14,427 nucleotides of DNA. It comes from Bacteroidota bacterium. Lineage in GTDB: Bacteria; Bacteroidota; Bacteroidia; Bacteroidales; Paludibacteraceae. The position numbers were made by a program, and so were the translations under genes. Location of the stretch: the NCBI GenBank assembly GCA_017860335.1, contig JAFNAU010000025.1, positions 1 to 14,427 of the forward strand, written 5' to 3'. Position 1 is the stretch's first letter, and each line of letters begins with the position of its first letter. Shown here piece by piece: positions 7,194 to 14,427 of the stretch. The notes below the pieces were generated by a model. That model was not told where the DNA came from, made no database searches, and saw nothing but the letters and a program-made list of their open reading frames with translations.

Positions 7194-9872
7194 TTACAAT
7201 TCCTGACCAATCACAAAGTGGATCTGGCTTCCATGTGCTTTGGATTCGTTAACCTGCGGATCAAATCCATAACCCCAGTCGATACCCATTATACCGAACA
7301 TTGGCAGGTAAATGCGCACACCCACCCCGGCTGAACGTTTCAGATTAAAAGGATTGTAATCGGATATCTTGTTAAAACTGTTACCAGCCTCAACAAATCC
7401 AAGTGCCCAGATATTTGCCGATTGTTCCAGTGAAATAGGTACACGAAGTTCCATGGTGAATTTGTTGTACAGATAAGCCCTTTGCGCTACGGCAACTTTC
7501 TCTCCGGACGAGTTCAGACCATATTCGTAGGGAGTAAGAGCACCGGTTTCGTAACCGCGCATAGATACATACTCATTGGCGTAGCCCGAATAACCGGACA
7601 TACCGTCGCCACCAAACATATACGTGCCGAAAGGAGTTCGTGCATTCTTATTGAAATGGCCCACATAAGCAAATTCAGCTCTTGCCATGAGTACTGGTGT
7701 TTTAACGATATTCATCAGCGGAGTAAACGTTTTGGCGCTGAATTTCCATTTGTGATATTCGAGGAATTTGTATCGTTCGGCATCAGTCATGCTGGAACTT
7801 GAATAATCCTTACCATTGAATTTAGAGTACGGAGGAGTTATCTGTAGTCCAAGAGAGAAATTAGATCCCTTCCGGGTAAAAATAGGATTATCTATTGAGT
7901 TTCTGCCGATTGTCAAATTCAAGCCCACATTATTGAATACACCGTTAGTTACATTCGTTTCCTGCTGATACCAGTTATTGATCATGTAGCGCTGAAACGA
8001 CAACTCACCATAAAAAGTGAAAAAGTCGTCGGGCCAGCTTAACCGTTTTCCATATCCAATGGAAGCGCCCAGAGTGCGGAAGTATTTATTTTTATCGACC
8101 TCCGTTTCGTAGCTGGTATTGCCATAGCCCGATCCGTAACCATAACCTGATCCATAGCCATAACCTGAACCATAACCATAACCACTGTACATATTGGAAT
8201 ACATATTTGAATATGCATTCAGATAGCGGTCGCTCATACCCGATGTGGCTGTGTAGTAAAGTGAAACAGAAAGTGAGTTCGGTCGTTTTCCACCGAGCCA
8301 GGGCTCCAGAAAGGAGAGCGAGAATGAAGAATAATAATTACCGTTAGTTCGGGCGTTAATCGAGAAAGTCTGCCCTTCACCCTGCGGAACAATTCGATAG
8401 GTTTCAGGTTTGAAGATGTTCTGAATGGCAAAATTGCTGAATTTCAATCCCAGGCTACCTACGATACCTGCAGCTCCCCAACCTGCCGAAAATTCGACCT
8501 GGTCGCTGCTTTTTGTTTCCAGATGATAAGTCAAATCTACCGTTCCGTTTTCCGGATTTGGTTTCAGACCACCTTCCATCATATCTTTTGATAACTTCTC
8601 TGGATCAAAGTGCCCCATTTGTGCCAACTCACGCAGGGTACGCATGATGTCATCCTGGCTGTAAAGAGCTCCGGGTACAGTTCGTAGCTCACGCCGTACA
8701 ACATTTTCGTAAACCCGGGTATTTCCTGTTATTTTCACTTCATTGATGGTAGCAGGTTTACCTTCGACCATATGAATTTCAAAATCGATCGAATCATTCT
8801 CAATAGCCACTTCGACAGGCTGAATGTTGAAGAACAGATAACCCTTGTTTGAATACAGTTTTGCAACCGCGTCTTCATCTTCCTGAAGTCTTTTATTTAG
8901 GAGTCTCAGATTATAAACATCGCCTTTTTTAATTGTCAGGAATTGATTTAATGTTTCGTAAGGATAGATGGTGTTACCAATCCATTTTATATCGCGGAAA
9001 TAATATTTATTTCCTTCGCTGAATTTCATGTAAACATCAACAGACTTATCGTCAAAAGGAACAATACTGTCGGAGACAATATATGCATCGCGATATCCGA
9101 ATTCGTTGTATTTTTCGATGGCGGCAATTTTATCCTTTTCGTAGAGATCTTTTACATACTTCTTGGTTCTGAAGATATTGATAATGTTGTTATCATTCGT
9201 CTTCTTCATCGCTTTGTTTATCTCCAGGGCGTTCAGGTTATCATTTCCGGTAATATAAATCTTGTGAACGCGGGTTTTCAATTTTTTGTCCACATCAATC
9301 TCCACTTTCACAAACCCCGGTTTTGCGGGATCGTCTTTTTGATAAACCTTAATATCTGCATTCGAAAATCCTTTTTCGTCGAGATACTTCTTAATTGATT
9401 TTGAAGCACGATCGGACATATTCGGTGTGATTTGTTTTTCCTTCAGTATGCCAATACGTTTCTCTATATCCTCAATTTCTGCCTTTTTCAGTCCGTTGTA
9501 GATTATTTCCGAGACTTTTGGACGAAGTTGCAGATAGATTGTAAGCCAGGCTTTATCACCAGCAACTTTAGTAAGTTCTATCTTCACATCCGAAAACATG
9601 GATTGTTCCCAGAATTTTTTTACTGCATTAGTTATATCGTCGCCGGGAATAACTATTTTTTGTCCAACCTGCAGGCCGGAAAATCCGATTAGTACGAAAT
9701 CGTCATACGATTCAGCGCCTTCAACCTGAATATCAGCTATCTGATATTCTTTTGGTTCCATGTAATCTATTTCAGGATTAACAACTGTATCGGGATTGAC
9801 AACAGTCTGGGCTGACATAAGATGACTGAAAAGGAGCAGAAAACAAGAAATAATTACTGTTTTGTATTGCAT
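7194..9872 (-). CDS. bamA: BamA, outer-membrane protein assembly factor
   Basis: Omp85-family core of the BAM complex, which folds and inserts beta-barrel proteins into the outer membrane. Seen: signal peptide cleaved after LMSA (about residue 21), an N-terminal series of POTRA-type repeats to about residue 430 (for example ISEIIYNGLK, RVHKIYITGNDNLN, ATINEVKITGNTRVYE), then a C-terminal barrel with the family's FLEPWLGGKRP turn and the loop-6 motif MRGYE at about 771-775. 892 residues, longer than E. coli BamA (810) and usual for Bacteroidetes. Odd: residues 554-584 hold a repetitive Tyr/Ser/Asn/Met and then Gly-Tyr tract in a predicted extracellular loop (see repeat). The C-terminus is IHFVIGQEL, ending in Leu rather than the common aromatic residue. 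It follows uppS by 34 bases. Confidence 0.96.
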   Translation of the reverse strand: MQYKTVIISCFLLLFSHLMSAQTVVNPDTVVNPEIDYMEPKEYQIADIQVEGAESYDDFVLIGFSGLQVGQKIVIPGDDITNAVKKFWEQSMFSDVKIELTKVAGDKAWLTIYLQLRPKVSEIIYNGLKKAEIEDIEKRIGILKEKQITPNMSDRASKSIKKYLDEKGFSNADIKVYQKDDPAKPGFVKVEIDVDKKLKTRVHKIYITGNDNLNALEINKAMKKTNDNNIINIFRTKKYVKDLYEKDKIAAIEKYNEFGYRDAYIVSDSIVPFDDKSVDVYMKFSEGNKYYFRDIKWIGNTIYPYETLNQFLTIKKGDVYNLRLLNKRLQEDEDAVAKLYSNKGYLFFNIQPVEVAIENDSIDFEIHMVEGKPATINEVKITGNTRVYENVVRRELRTVPGALYSQDDIMRTLRELAQMGHFDPEKLSKDMMEGGLKPNPENGTVDLTYHLETKSSDQVEFSAGWGAAGIVGSLGLKFSNFAIQNIFKPETYRIVPQGEGQTFSINARTNGNYYSSFSLSFLEPWLGGKRPNSLSVSLYYTATSGMSDRYLNAYSNMYSNMYSGYGYGSGYGYGSGYGYGSGYGNTSYETEVDKNKYFRTLGASIGYGKRLSWPDDFFTFYGELSFQRYMINNWYQQETNVTNGVFNNVGLNLTIGRNSIDNPIFTRKGSNFSLGLQITPPYSKFNGKDYSSSSMTDAERYKFLEYHKWKFSAKTFTPLMNIVKTPVLMARAEFAYVGHFNKNARTPFGTYMFGGDGMSGYSGYANEYVSMRGYETGALTPYEYGLNSSGEKVAVAQRAYLYNKFTMELRVPISLEQSANIWALGFVEAGNSFNKISDYNPFNLKRSAGVGVRIYLPMFGIMGIDWGYGFDPQVNESKAHGSQIHFVIGQEL
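8121..8213 (-). repeat. In-frame tandem repeats in a bamA surface-loop region
   Basis: In bamA sense orientation: two 12-base units encoding YSNM (8213-8190), then YS, followed by three 18-base units encoding GYGYGS (8183-8166, 8165-8148, 8147-8130) and a partial unit encoding GYG (8129-8121). The units differ mostly at third codon positions (TCA/TCG, GGT/GGC/GGA, TAT/TAC). All are multiples of three, so unit gain or loss would keep the frame. The strands on either side (SVSLYYTAT and YFRTLGASIGYG) and the neighbouring periplasmic turns place the tract outside the cell. Confidence 0.85.
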
Positions 9873-9906
9873 GTGAGTCTATTAGGTAACTTCTGAATTG
9901 TTCTGT

Positions 9907-10629
9907 TTATTTGCCGAATCTGCGTTCGCGTTTCTGAAATTCGACTATCGCTTCGAAAAAATTTTCTTTTCTGAAATCGGGCCAATGGGTACTTGTAAAA
10001 TATAGTTCTGTGTATGCCAGTTGCCAGAGTAAAAAATTGCTTATTCTGATCTCTCCGCTGGTTCGTATCATCAAATCGGGATCAGGTATTTCATTCGTTG
10101 TAAGATGGTTCGAAATTATTTCATCGGTTATTTCATCGGTGCTGAGTTTCCCATCTTTGACTTCCTGTGCGATGTGGCGTAAAGCGTTGCATATTTCCCA
10201 TCGAGAAGAGTAACTCAATGCCAGTACAAGACATAATCCTGTATTCGTTTTTGTATGTTCAATACAACGCTTGAGTTTCTCGTATGCTCCCTGAGGTAAC
10301 CTCGACAAATCACCGATTGCCTTCAAACGAATATTATTTTTATCAAGTGTGGGAGTTTCCCGTTCAATGGTGTCAATCAGTAACTCCATTAATGCTTCCA
10401 CTTCTTTTTGGTCACGGTTCCAGTTTTCGGTCGAGAATGCATAAAGAGTGAGGTATTTTAGTCCAATCTCTGCAGCAGCTTCGGTACATTCACGTACAGA
10501 GGTTACTCCGTGTTGATGTCCGTAAATACGGTCATATCCACGTTCTTTCGCCCAACGTCCGTTGCCATCCATAATAATGGCTACGTGTTGAGGTAAATTT
10601 ATCAGATCCAGTTGCTCTTTGAATGACAT
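9907..10629 (-). CDS. uppS: Undecaprenyl diphosphate synthase (isoprenyl transferase)
   Basis: cis-Prenyltransferase that extends farnesyl diphosphate with isopentenyl diphosphate to the C55 lipid carrier used for peptidoglycan and surface polysaccharides; it works at the inner face of the cytoplasmic membrane. Seen: catalytic Asp21 in the motif IIMDGNGRWA, GHQHGVTSVRE, LYAFSTENWNR (substrate-binding), and the C-terminal pair DLMIRTSGEIRISNFLLWQ and ELYFTSTHWPDF. 240 residues, the family's usual length. ATG start. It lies between the PorG-like gene (45 bases before) and bamA (34 bases after), a Bacteroidetes gene order. No anomaly seen. Confidence 0.96.
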   Translation of the reverse strand: MSFKEQLDLINLPQHVAIIMDGNGRWAKERGYDRIYGHQHGVTSVRECTEAAAEIGLKYLTLYAFSTENWNRDQKEVEALMELLIDTIERETPTLDKNNIRLKAIGDLSRLPQGAYEKLKRCIEHTKTNTGLCLVLALSYSSRWEICNALRHIAQEVKDGKLSTDEITDEIISNHLTTNEIPDPDLMIRTSGEIRISNFLLWQLAYTELYFTSTHWPDFRKENFFEAIVEFQKRERRFGK

Positions 10630-10674
10630 ATAGTCTGTTAACTTGTAAAACTACTTTACTTTCTCACTTATTAA

Positions 10675-11478
10675 TTACCGTCGAAACCCTGAACTTTTTT
10701 CCTTTTTGTTACCGTTTTTTTTACAGTCACATCCTTTTTTCCAGAAATCAAAACTTATTCCCAGTGTTAATCCCGAAAGTAAGTCGTTGTTCATCGGATT
10801 AATGCGATTGTACCAATCAGGAATTATGCCTTCGTTCCATACAGGCTTGCCATTAGGACTTATGTGTATCAGTTCACCATATTCAAGCTCTTTGATTCCC
10901 TCAAGGTTGTCTCCCAGACAGAGGTGATTTGACCATTGCACATTCAGATTCCATCTTTCAGCTATTTTCCATTTTATTCCAAATCCAAATGGAACTGAAG
11001 GTGAATACTTTTTATTAAAGTAACTTTCCGCATCCGGCAAAAGAATAATACCAAGACCTGCGAAAATATAGGGTGAAATTTTTTTGCTGTAACTCTTATA
11101 AGGGTTATTTTCTAAATCAAAAAAGTTATATTCACCTGTAAGATCAAGTATGTGAAGTTGCTGATTCAGTGTCCGGGGTTCTGCAAAATCAGAAAATCTA
11201 TACGCCCCATTCTCCGTACTGTAATCATATCCCAGCCGTAACGCCGTACGTGGATTAAACCGATAGCGAAAATACATCCCGAAATCGGGTTGGATATTTT
11301 GCATATTTTGCAAAAAATAATCCGGCTTTGCAACAGTATTAATATCTCCTGTATAGACATTTAAGCCTCCCTGGACACCAATTTCGGCACGATACTCATT
11401 CTGACTCCAGACACTACTAAAAGATAATAAAACTATGAAAGACAATACTAATATGGTTCTTCTGAAAAACACGTTCAT
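10675..11478 (-). CDS. DUF6089 / PorG-like outer-membrane beta-barrel protein
   Basis: Outer-membrane protein of the DUF6089 family, related to PorG of Porphyromonas gingivalis, a component linked to type IX secretion. Seen: signal peptide ending FSSVWSQ (about residue 26), an opening strand EIGVQGGLNVYTGDINT, alternating amphipathic strands (MYFRYRFNPRTALRLGYDY, LDLTGEYNFFD, PYIFAGLGIILLP, WNLNVQWSNHLCLGD) and a closing strand LLSGLTLGISFDFWKKG. The C-terminal tail is strongly basic with two cysteines (GCDCKKNGNKKEK). 267 residues. The order porG-uppS-bamA-skp-skp matches what I recall from P. gingivalis. Whether this organism has a full type IX system cannot be told from this window. Confidence in the family is good; in function, moderate. 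Confidence 0.78.
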   Translation of the reverse strand: MNVFFRRTILVLSFIVLLSFSSVWSQNEYRAEIGVQGGLNVYTGDINTVAKPDYFLQNMQNIQPDFGMYFRYRFNPRTALRLGYDYSTENGAYRFSDFAEPRTLNQQLHILDLTGEYNFFDLENNPYKSYSKKISPYIFAGLGIILLPDAESYFNKKYSPSVPFGFGIKWKIAERWNLNVQWSNHLCLGDNLEGIKELEYGELIHISPNGKPVWNEGIIPDWYNRINPMNNDLLSGLTLGISFDFWKKGCDCKKNGNKKEKSSGFRR

Positions 11479-11540
11479 ATTCTCAACAAATAAATAGTAA
11501 ACAGTAATTGTAGAACGTATTTTTGAACCATAAATTTTAT

Positions 11541-11569
11541 TTTTGTCACTGAATTTGGTAACAAAAGTA
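11541..11569 (-). promoter_or_regulatory. Candidate promoter with overlapping dyad for the porG-uppS-bamA cluster
   Basis: On the minus strand TACTTTTG (11562-11569) is an exact TAnnTTTG match about 84 bases before the ATG at 11478. It overlaps an inverted repeat whose arms, read on the plus strand, are TTTTGTCAC (11541-11549) and GTAACAAAA (11558-11566), eight of nine positions complementary. A -33 TTTG is not evident. The overlap would suit an operator, but that is inference. Confidence 0.35.
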
Positions 11570-11683
11570 ATGATAATCTTTGTAATATAAGGTAATCAGT
11601 TGAAATTAGAATGGTTAATTTAACAAATAATTGCAAAATGTACAACTCTTTTGATTTAGTTAAACCTTATGTAAAAAAAACAT

Positions 11684-12109
11684 TCAGAGATACTCCTTTT
11701 GCAGTCTTTCCAGCGCTTCATTTTCCTTTCGGGTCATCTCTGCTCTCAGCTTGGGAGTCTTATCATCCTGTCCGCACAAATGCAGTATCCCGTGAATTAA
11801 AATCCGATACAATTCATCCCGGAATTTTACTCCCAGCTGGTTCGCATTATCGGCAACGGTATCTAAACTAATAAAAATATCGCCTGAAATTGTGTTTCCC
11901 CCGCTGTAATCGAAGGTGATAATATCCGTATAATAATCATGCTGAAGATATTGTTTGTTCACTTCGAGAATACGCTCATCCGAACAAAAGATGTATGATA
12001 TATTCGCTGTTCTGCGATTATATTGGGCTGCTATTGATTTTATCCAGCGGTTTATTACAGACTGGTCGAATTCAATCATTTCAACTTCTTCGGCAATATA
12101 TTGGATCAT
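11684..12109 (-). CDS. ybeY: Endoribonuclease YbeY (rRNA maturation factor)
   Basis: Metal-dependent endoribonuclease that takes part in 16S rRNA 3'-end maturation and ribosome quality control in the cytoplasm. Seen: a 141-residue protein with the family's YIFCSDERILEVNKQYL and TDIITFDY stretches, ISGDIFISLD, and the metal site HGILHLCGQDD at residues 106-116. His106 and His110 fit the H-x3-H part; the usual third His is replaced by Asp116 (H-x3-H-x5-D). I recall that Bacteroidetes members often have Asp here, so it may be lineage-typical. ATG start, 18 bases after the Spm-fusion stop, so probably co-transcribed. The stop is followed on its strand by a run of eight T without a good stem. Confidence 0.92.
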   Translation of the reverse strand: MIQYIAEEVEMIEFDQSVINRWIKSIAAQYNRRTANISYIFCSDERILEVNKQYLQHDYYTDIITFDYSGGNTISGDIFISLDTVADNANQLGVKFRDELYRILIHGILHLCGQDDKTPKLRAEMTRKENEALERLQKEYL

Positions 12110-12127
12110 AGTAGTCAGTCAGCTTAT

Positions 12128-13360
12128 TTAATGAAAGAAAAGATACCCAAGCAAAATAGCAGCCAATATTCCAATGATATCGGCAGCAAGACCTGCAATA
12201 ACCGCATATCGTGTATTTGTAATTTTCACCGAACCAAAATATACTGCCAGGATGTAAAAAGTTGTATCTGTTGAACCCTGAATAATGGACGAAAGTCGTC
12301 CAACGAACGAATCTGCTCCGAATTCTTTCATTGTTTCCACCATCATGCCGCGAGCGCCACTTCCGCTCAGAGGTTTCATAAAAGCAGTTGGCAGAGCTTC
12401 CACAAAATCGGTATTGGTTCCTGTTGCGGCTACCAGATAACGAATTCCATCGACCAGCAGATCCATTGCACCTGAAGCACGAAACATACCGATAGCCACC
12501 AAAATTGAGACCAGATACGGAATAATCCCAACAGCCACGTGAAAGCCTTCTTTGGCACCGTCAATAAAGGTGCTGTAAACATTAATCTTCTTGCGCGCAG
12601 CCATGATGACGAACACCACAATAATGGTAAGAATAATAAATGCAGCTGCAAAACTTGAATAAGCCGTGATCTGTTCCTGTGAAAGACGGCTGAAAAAATA
12701 CACCAATCCCACAATGAAACCTACCAGTGAAATCAGAACACCCATCACAACGCGGTTGAACAGATTTATTTTTTGAATGATCGAAACAAGGATCAGACCC
12801 GAGAGCCAGGCACACAATGTGGCAACAACTATCGGCAGAAATACATCGGCTGGATTTACAGCCCCAAACTGAGCACGGTACATCATCACAGTCATAGGTA
12901 CAAGCACAAGACCGGCAGTATTCAGTACCAGAAACATAATCATCGGATTAGATGCCGTGTCCTTTTTCGGATTTAGTTCCTGCATCTGCTTCATGGCTTG
13001 CAGTCCCATTGGGGTTGCGGCATTATCCAGCCCAAGCATATTGGCTGACATATTCAGAAAAATACTGCTCAGAGCAGGATGATTTTTTGGAATTTCGGGG
13101 TAAATACGGCTGAAAAACGGTGCAACAATACGTGATAATACCGTCAGGGCACCGCCATTTTCAGCGATTTTAAGAATTCCCATCCAAAAGGTAAGGATAC
13201 CGGTAAGTCCCAGTGATATTTCAAAACCTGATTTTGCAGACCCGAAGATGGATTGAAGAATATCATTAAAGATAGCCGTATTTCCAAAAAAAATCATTTG
13301 TACCAATGCCACCACAAAGGCAATGAGTACAAATGCAATCCAGATATAGTTTAGTGCCAT
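12128..13360 (-). CDS. Fused SpmA-SpmB nucleoside-recognition (Gate) membrane protein
   Basis: Multi-span inner-membrane protein made of two Gate/nucleoside-recognition domains. In Bacillus the separate SpmA and SpmB are needed for spore-core dehydration; in non-sporing Gram-negatives they occur fused, with unknown substrate. Seen: the SpmA-like half carries LGLDNAATPMGLQAMKQM; the SpmB-like half carries KPLSGSGARGMMVETM, GADSFVGRLSSIIQGSTDTT and LAVYFGSVKITNTRYAV. About ten hydrophobic segments are visible. 410 residues from ATG 13360; the frame extends to a TTG at 13390, but a TAnnTTTG box (minus strand, 13388-13395) overlaps that codon, so ATG 13360 is preferred. It is the first gene before ybeY. 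Confidence 0.88.
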   Translation of the reverse strand: MALNYIWIAFVLIAFVVALVQMIFFGNTAIFNDILQSIFGSAKSGFEISLGLTGILTFWMGILKIAENGGALTVLSRIVAPFFSRIYPEIPKNHPALSSIFLNMSANMLGLDNAATPMGLQAMKQMQELNPKKDTASNPMIMFLVLNTAGLVLVPMTVMMYRAQFGAVNPADVFLPIVVATLCAWLSGLILVSIIQKINLFNRVVMGVLISLVGFIVGLVYFFSRLSQEQITAYSSFAAAFIILTIIVVFVIMAARKKINVYSTFIDGAKEGFHVAVGIIPYLVSILVAIGMFRASGAMDLLVDGIRYLVAATGTNTDFVEALPTAFMKPLSGSGARGMMVETMKEFGADSFVGRLSSIIQGSTDTTFYILAVYFGSVKITNTRYAVIAGLAADIIGILAAILLGYLFFH

Positions 13361-13387
13361 AAATAGAACATATTCGTTAGTTTGGCA

Positions 13388-13395
13388 CAAAAATA
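13388..13395 (-). promoter_or_regulatory. Candidate -7 box for the spm-ybeY unit
   Basis: TATTTTTG on the minus strand matches TAnnTTTG exactly, 27 bases before the ATG at 13360, and lies downstream of the terminator that ends sucD. No TTTG -33 box is seen at the usual spacing. Confidence 0.35.
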
Positions 13396-13451
13396 GTCTT
13401 TTTTTTGGTGTTTTTTAGTGCATCAGGTAAACATAATCACATTTCGAAAAC

Positions 13452-13486
13452 AAACAGCCAACAGATAATAAATCCGTTGGCTGTTT
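13452..13486 (-). terminator. Intrinsic terminator after sucD
   Basis: Perfect 11-bp stem: AAACAGCCAAC (13452-13462) and GTTGGCTGTTT (13476-13486), loop of 13 bases. On the minus strand it lies 65 bases past the sucD stop and is followed by GTTTTCG, fitting the end of the sucCD transcript. T-runs flank both sides, so it may work both ways. Confidence 0.8.
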
Positions 13487-13551
13487 TTCTATTCAGGAAA
13501 ATATTTTGTTTATACACCATTTGTTTCCGCTTGAAAGAACACAGGGAGCCT

Positions 13552-14347
13552 CTACCCGTATTGTAACGCCCTTTTTACCAGCACTGGAATATCTTCCGGC
13601 TTCCTGGCCACGAGCACTCCGGCTGCTTCGAATGCTGCAGTCTTTTCGGCCGCTGTACCTGCTCCGCTGGAGATAATAGCTCCGGCATGTCCCATCCGTT
13701 TACCCGGAGGTGCGCTTTGTCCCGCAACGAAAGCCACAACAGGTTTTGTGAGGTTATTTTTAATGTATTGTGCAGCTCTTTCTTCGGCATCGCCCCCGAT
13801 TTCGCCAATCAGCACCACGGCTTCGGTTTCAGGATCATCCTGATACATCTGCAATAATTCCTGATAATACAATCCGGCGCGTACCGCTTCGGCTGATCAA
13901 CCCTACATTACCTTTCTTAAAAATATTCCCGGGCAGAATTCCCACCAATGCCTCGTCCGGAGTTATTAATCCCGGACAGTTCGGCCCAATCAACAGAGTG
14001 CCTTTTTTCTTCAGATAAGGCATTACACGCACCATATCCAGTGTTGGAATTCCTTCGGTAATGGCTATTACCAACTTAACACCTGCTTCAGCTGCTTCGA
14101 GAATACTGTCGGCAGCCACCGATGCCGGAACAAAAATGATGGAAGTGTTTGCACCGGTTTGTTTTACGGCATCGTCCACAGTATTGAAAACCGGAATTCC
14201 TTCCACAGTCTGTCCGCCTTTGCCGGGCGATACGCCACCCACAATGTTTGTCCCGTACGCTTTCATTTTCGAGGTGTGAAAGCCACCATCTCTGCCTGTA
14301 ATTCCCTGAACTATCAGGCGTGTGTTTTTATTGACTAATATGCTCAT
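13552..14347 (-). pseudogene. sucD: Succinate-CoA ligase alpha subunit, frame broken with missing segment
   Basis: The alpha subunit binds CoA and carries the phosphohistidine in the TCA-cycle reaction between succinyl-CoA and succinate plus nucleoside triphosphate. Seen: from ATG 14347 the frame encodes the CoA-binding part (IVQGITGRDGGFHTSKM, GGVSPGKGGQTVEGIPVF, LIGPNCPGLITP) to GNVGLISRSG at residue 155. The reading then shifts by one base near 13882, and 109 residues follow (RAGLYYQELLQMYQDDPETE, the GKRMGHAGAI phosphohistidine site, normal end). The two parts total 264 residues against 288-291 in the family. Missing are the segment after RSGT (LTYEA type) and the GIGGDP segment, with a short RAGL piece kept between them. 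As written it could not make an active subunit. An assembly or sequencing error is as likely as true decay. sucC precedes it with a 2-base gap. Confidence 0.9.
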
Positions 14348-14349
14348 GA

Positions 14350-14427
14350 TTAAATTTTGCTAAGTTCTATCGCTTTCTTTGCAGCTTCGGTCATGCTTTC
14401 GACTACTGTTAGACTGGCACCATGCAG
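14350..14427 (-). CDS. sucC: Succinate-CoA ligase beta subunit, C-terminal end (partial)
   Basis: Twenty-five C-terminal codons and a TAA (14352-14350), with the 5' part outside the window. The peptide LTVVESMTEAAKKAIELSK resembles the usual SucC C-terminus, where a short strand is followed by a Lys/Ala-rich helix. The stop lies two bases before the sucD ATG, the normal sucC-sucD operon arrangement, which supports the identification despite the short length. Confidence 0.85.
   Translation of the reverse strand: MHGASLTVVESMTEAAKKAIELSKI

Noticed and set aside
8121..8213. Repeats in bamA as a possible CRISPR-like or mobile repeat
   Set aside because: The units are short, contiguous, in frame and encode a Gly-Tyr pattern; there are no spacers.
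11611..11871. Plus-strand frame overlapping the end of ybeY
   Set aside because: Most of it is opposite the ybeY coding sequence; no recognisable protein features.
13361..13390. TTG start at 13390 for the Spm fusion
   Set aside because: The TTG overlaps a TAnnTTTG box, and the first membrane segment begins directly after the ATG at 13360.

Overview
This window reads as chromosomal DNA of a Bacteroidetes bacterium, most likely order Bacteroidales. The evidence is gene content and order (parA-parB-DUF5683-lytic transglycosylase on one side; DUF6089/PorG-like, uppS, bamA and two tandem skp/ompH genes on the other), Bacteroides-type promoter motifs (TAnnTTTG), the lack of clear Shine-Dalgarno sequences, and a lipoprotein signal in a CotH-family protein. 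It looks like a housekeeping region. I see no insertion sequence, phage, CRISPR array, tRNA or rRNA.

Layout. Positions 1-1084 (minus) hold the N-terminal part of a CotH-family lipoprotein whose frame is broken near 546. Positions 1085-1412 are a divergent intergenic region with promoter-like motifs and a strong inverted repeat. A plus-strand block follows: parA, parB, a DUF5683 membrane protein, an MltD-like lytic transglycosylase with LysM, a short MerR-type regulator, and a YgbA-like cysteine-rich protein (1413-5890). A bidirectional terminator at 5892-5923 separates this block from everything to its right, which is on the minus strand. In transcription order (right to left) that part holds the end of sucC, a broken sucD, a terminator, a fused SpmA-SpmB membrane protein, ybeY, a PorG-like outer-membrane protein, uppS, bamA and two Skp/OmpH chaperones.

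How the genes fit together. ParA and ParB act in chromosome segregation. The following transglycosylase cuts peptidoglycan, so the plus block links chromosome partition with wall remodelling. In the minus block, BamA inserts outer-membrane proteins, the Skp-like proteins are periplasmic chaperones for those clients, and UppS makes the C55 lipid carrier for peptidoglycan and O-antigen. The DUF6089/PorG-like protein is related to a component of the type IX secretion system. This is an envelope-biogenesis cluster. SucCD belongs to the TCA cycle and YbeY to rRNA processing.

Most unusual points: (1) two genes, cotH and sucD, are broken by apparent internal deletions with frame changes while all genes between them are intact, which may be real decay or an assembly artefact; (2) BamA has a repetitive Gly-Tyr-rich tract, encoded by 18-bp repeats, in a predicted surface loop; (3) a strong dyad lies between cotH and parA. 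I do not find convincing evidence for a new multi-gene system here.
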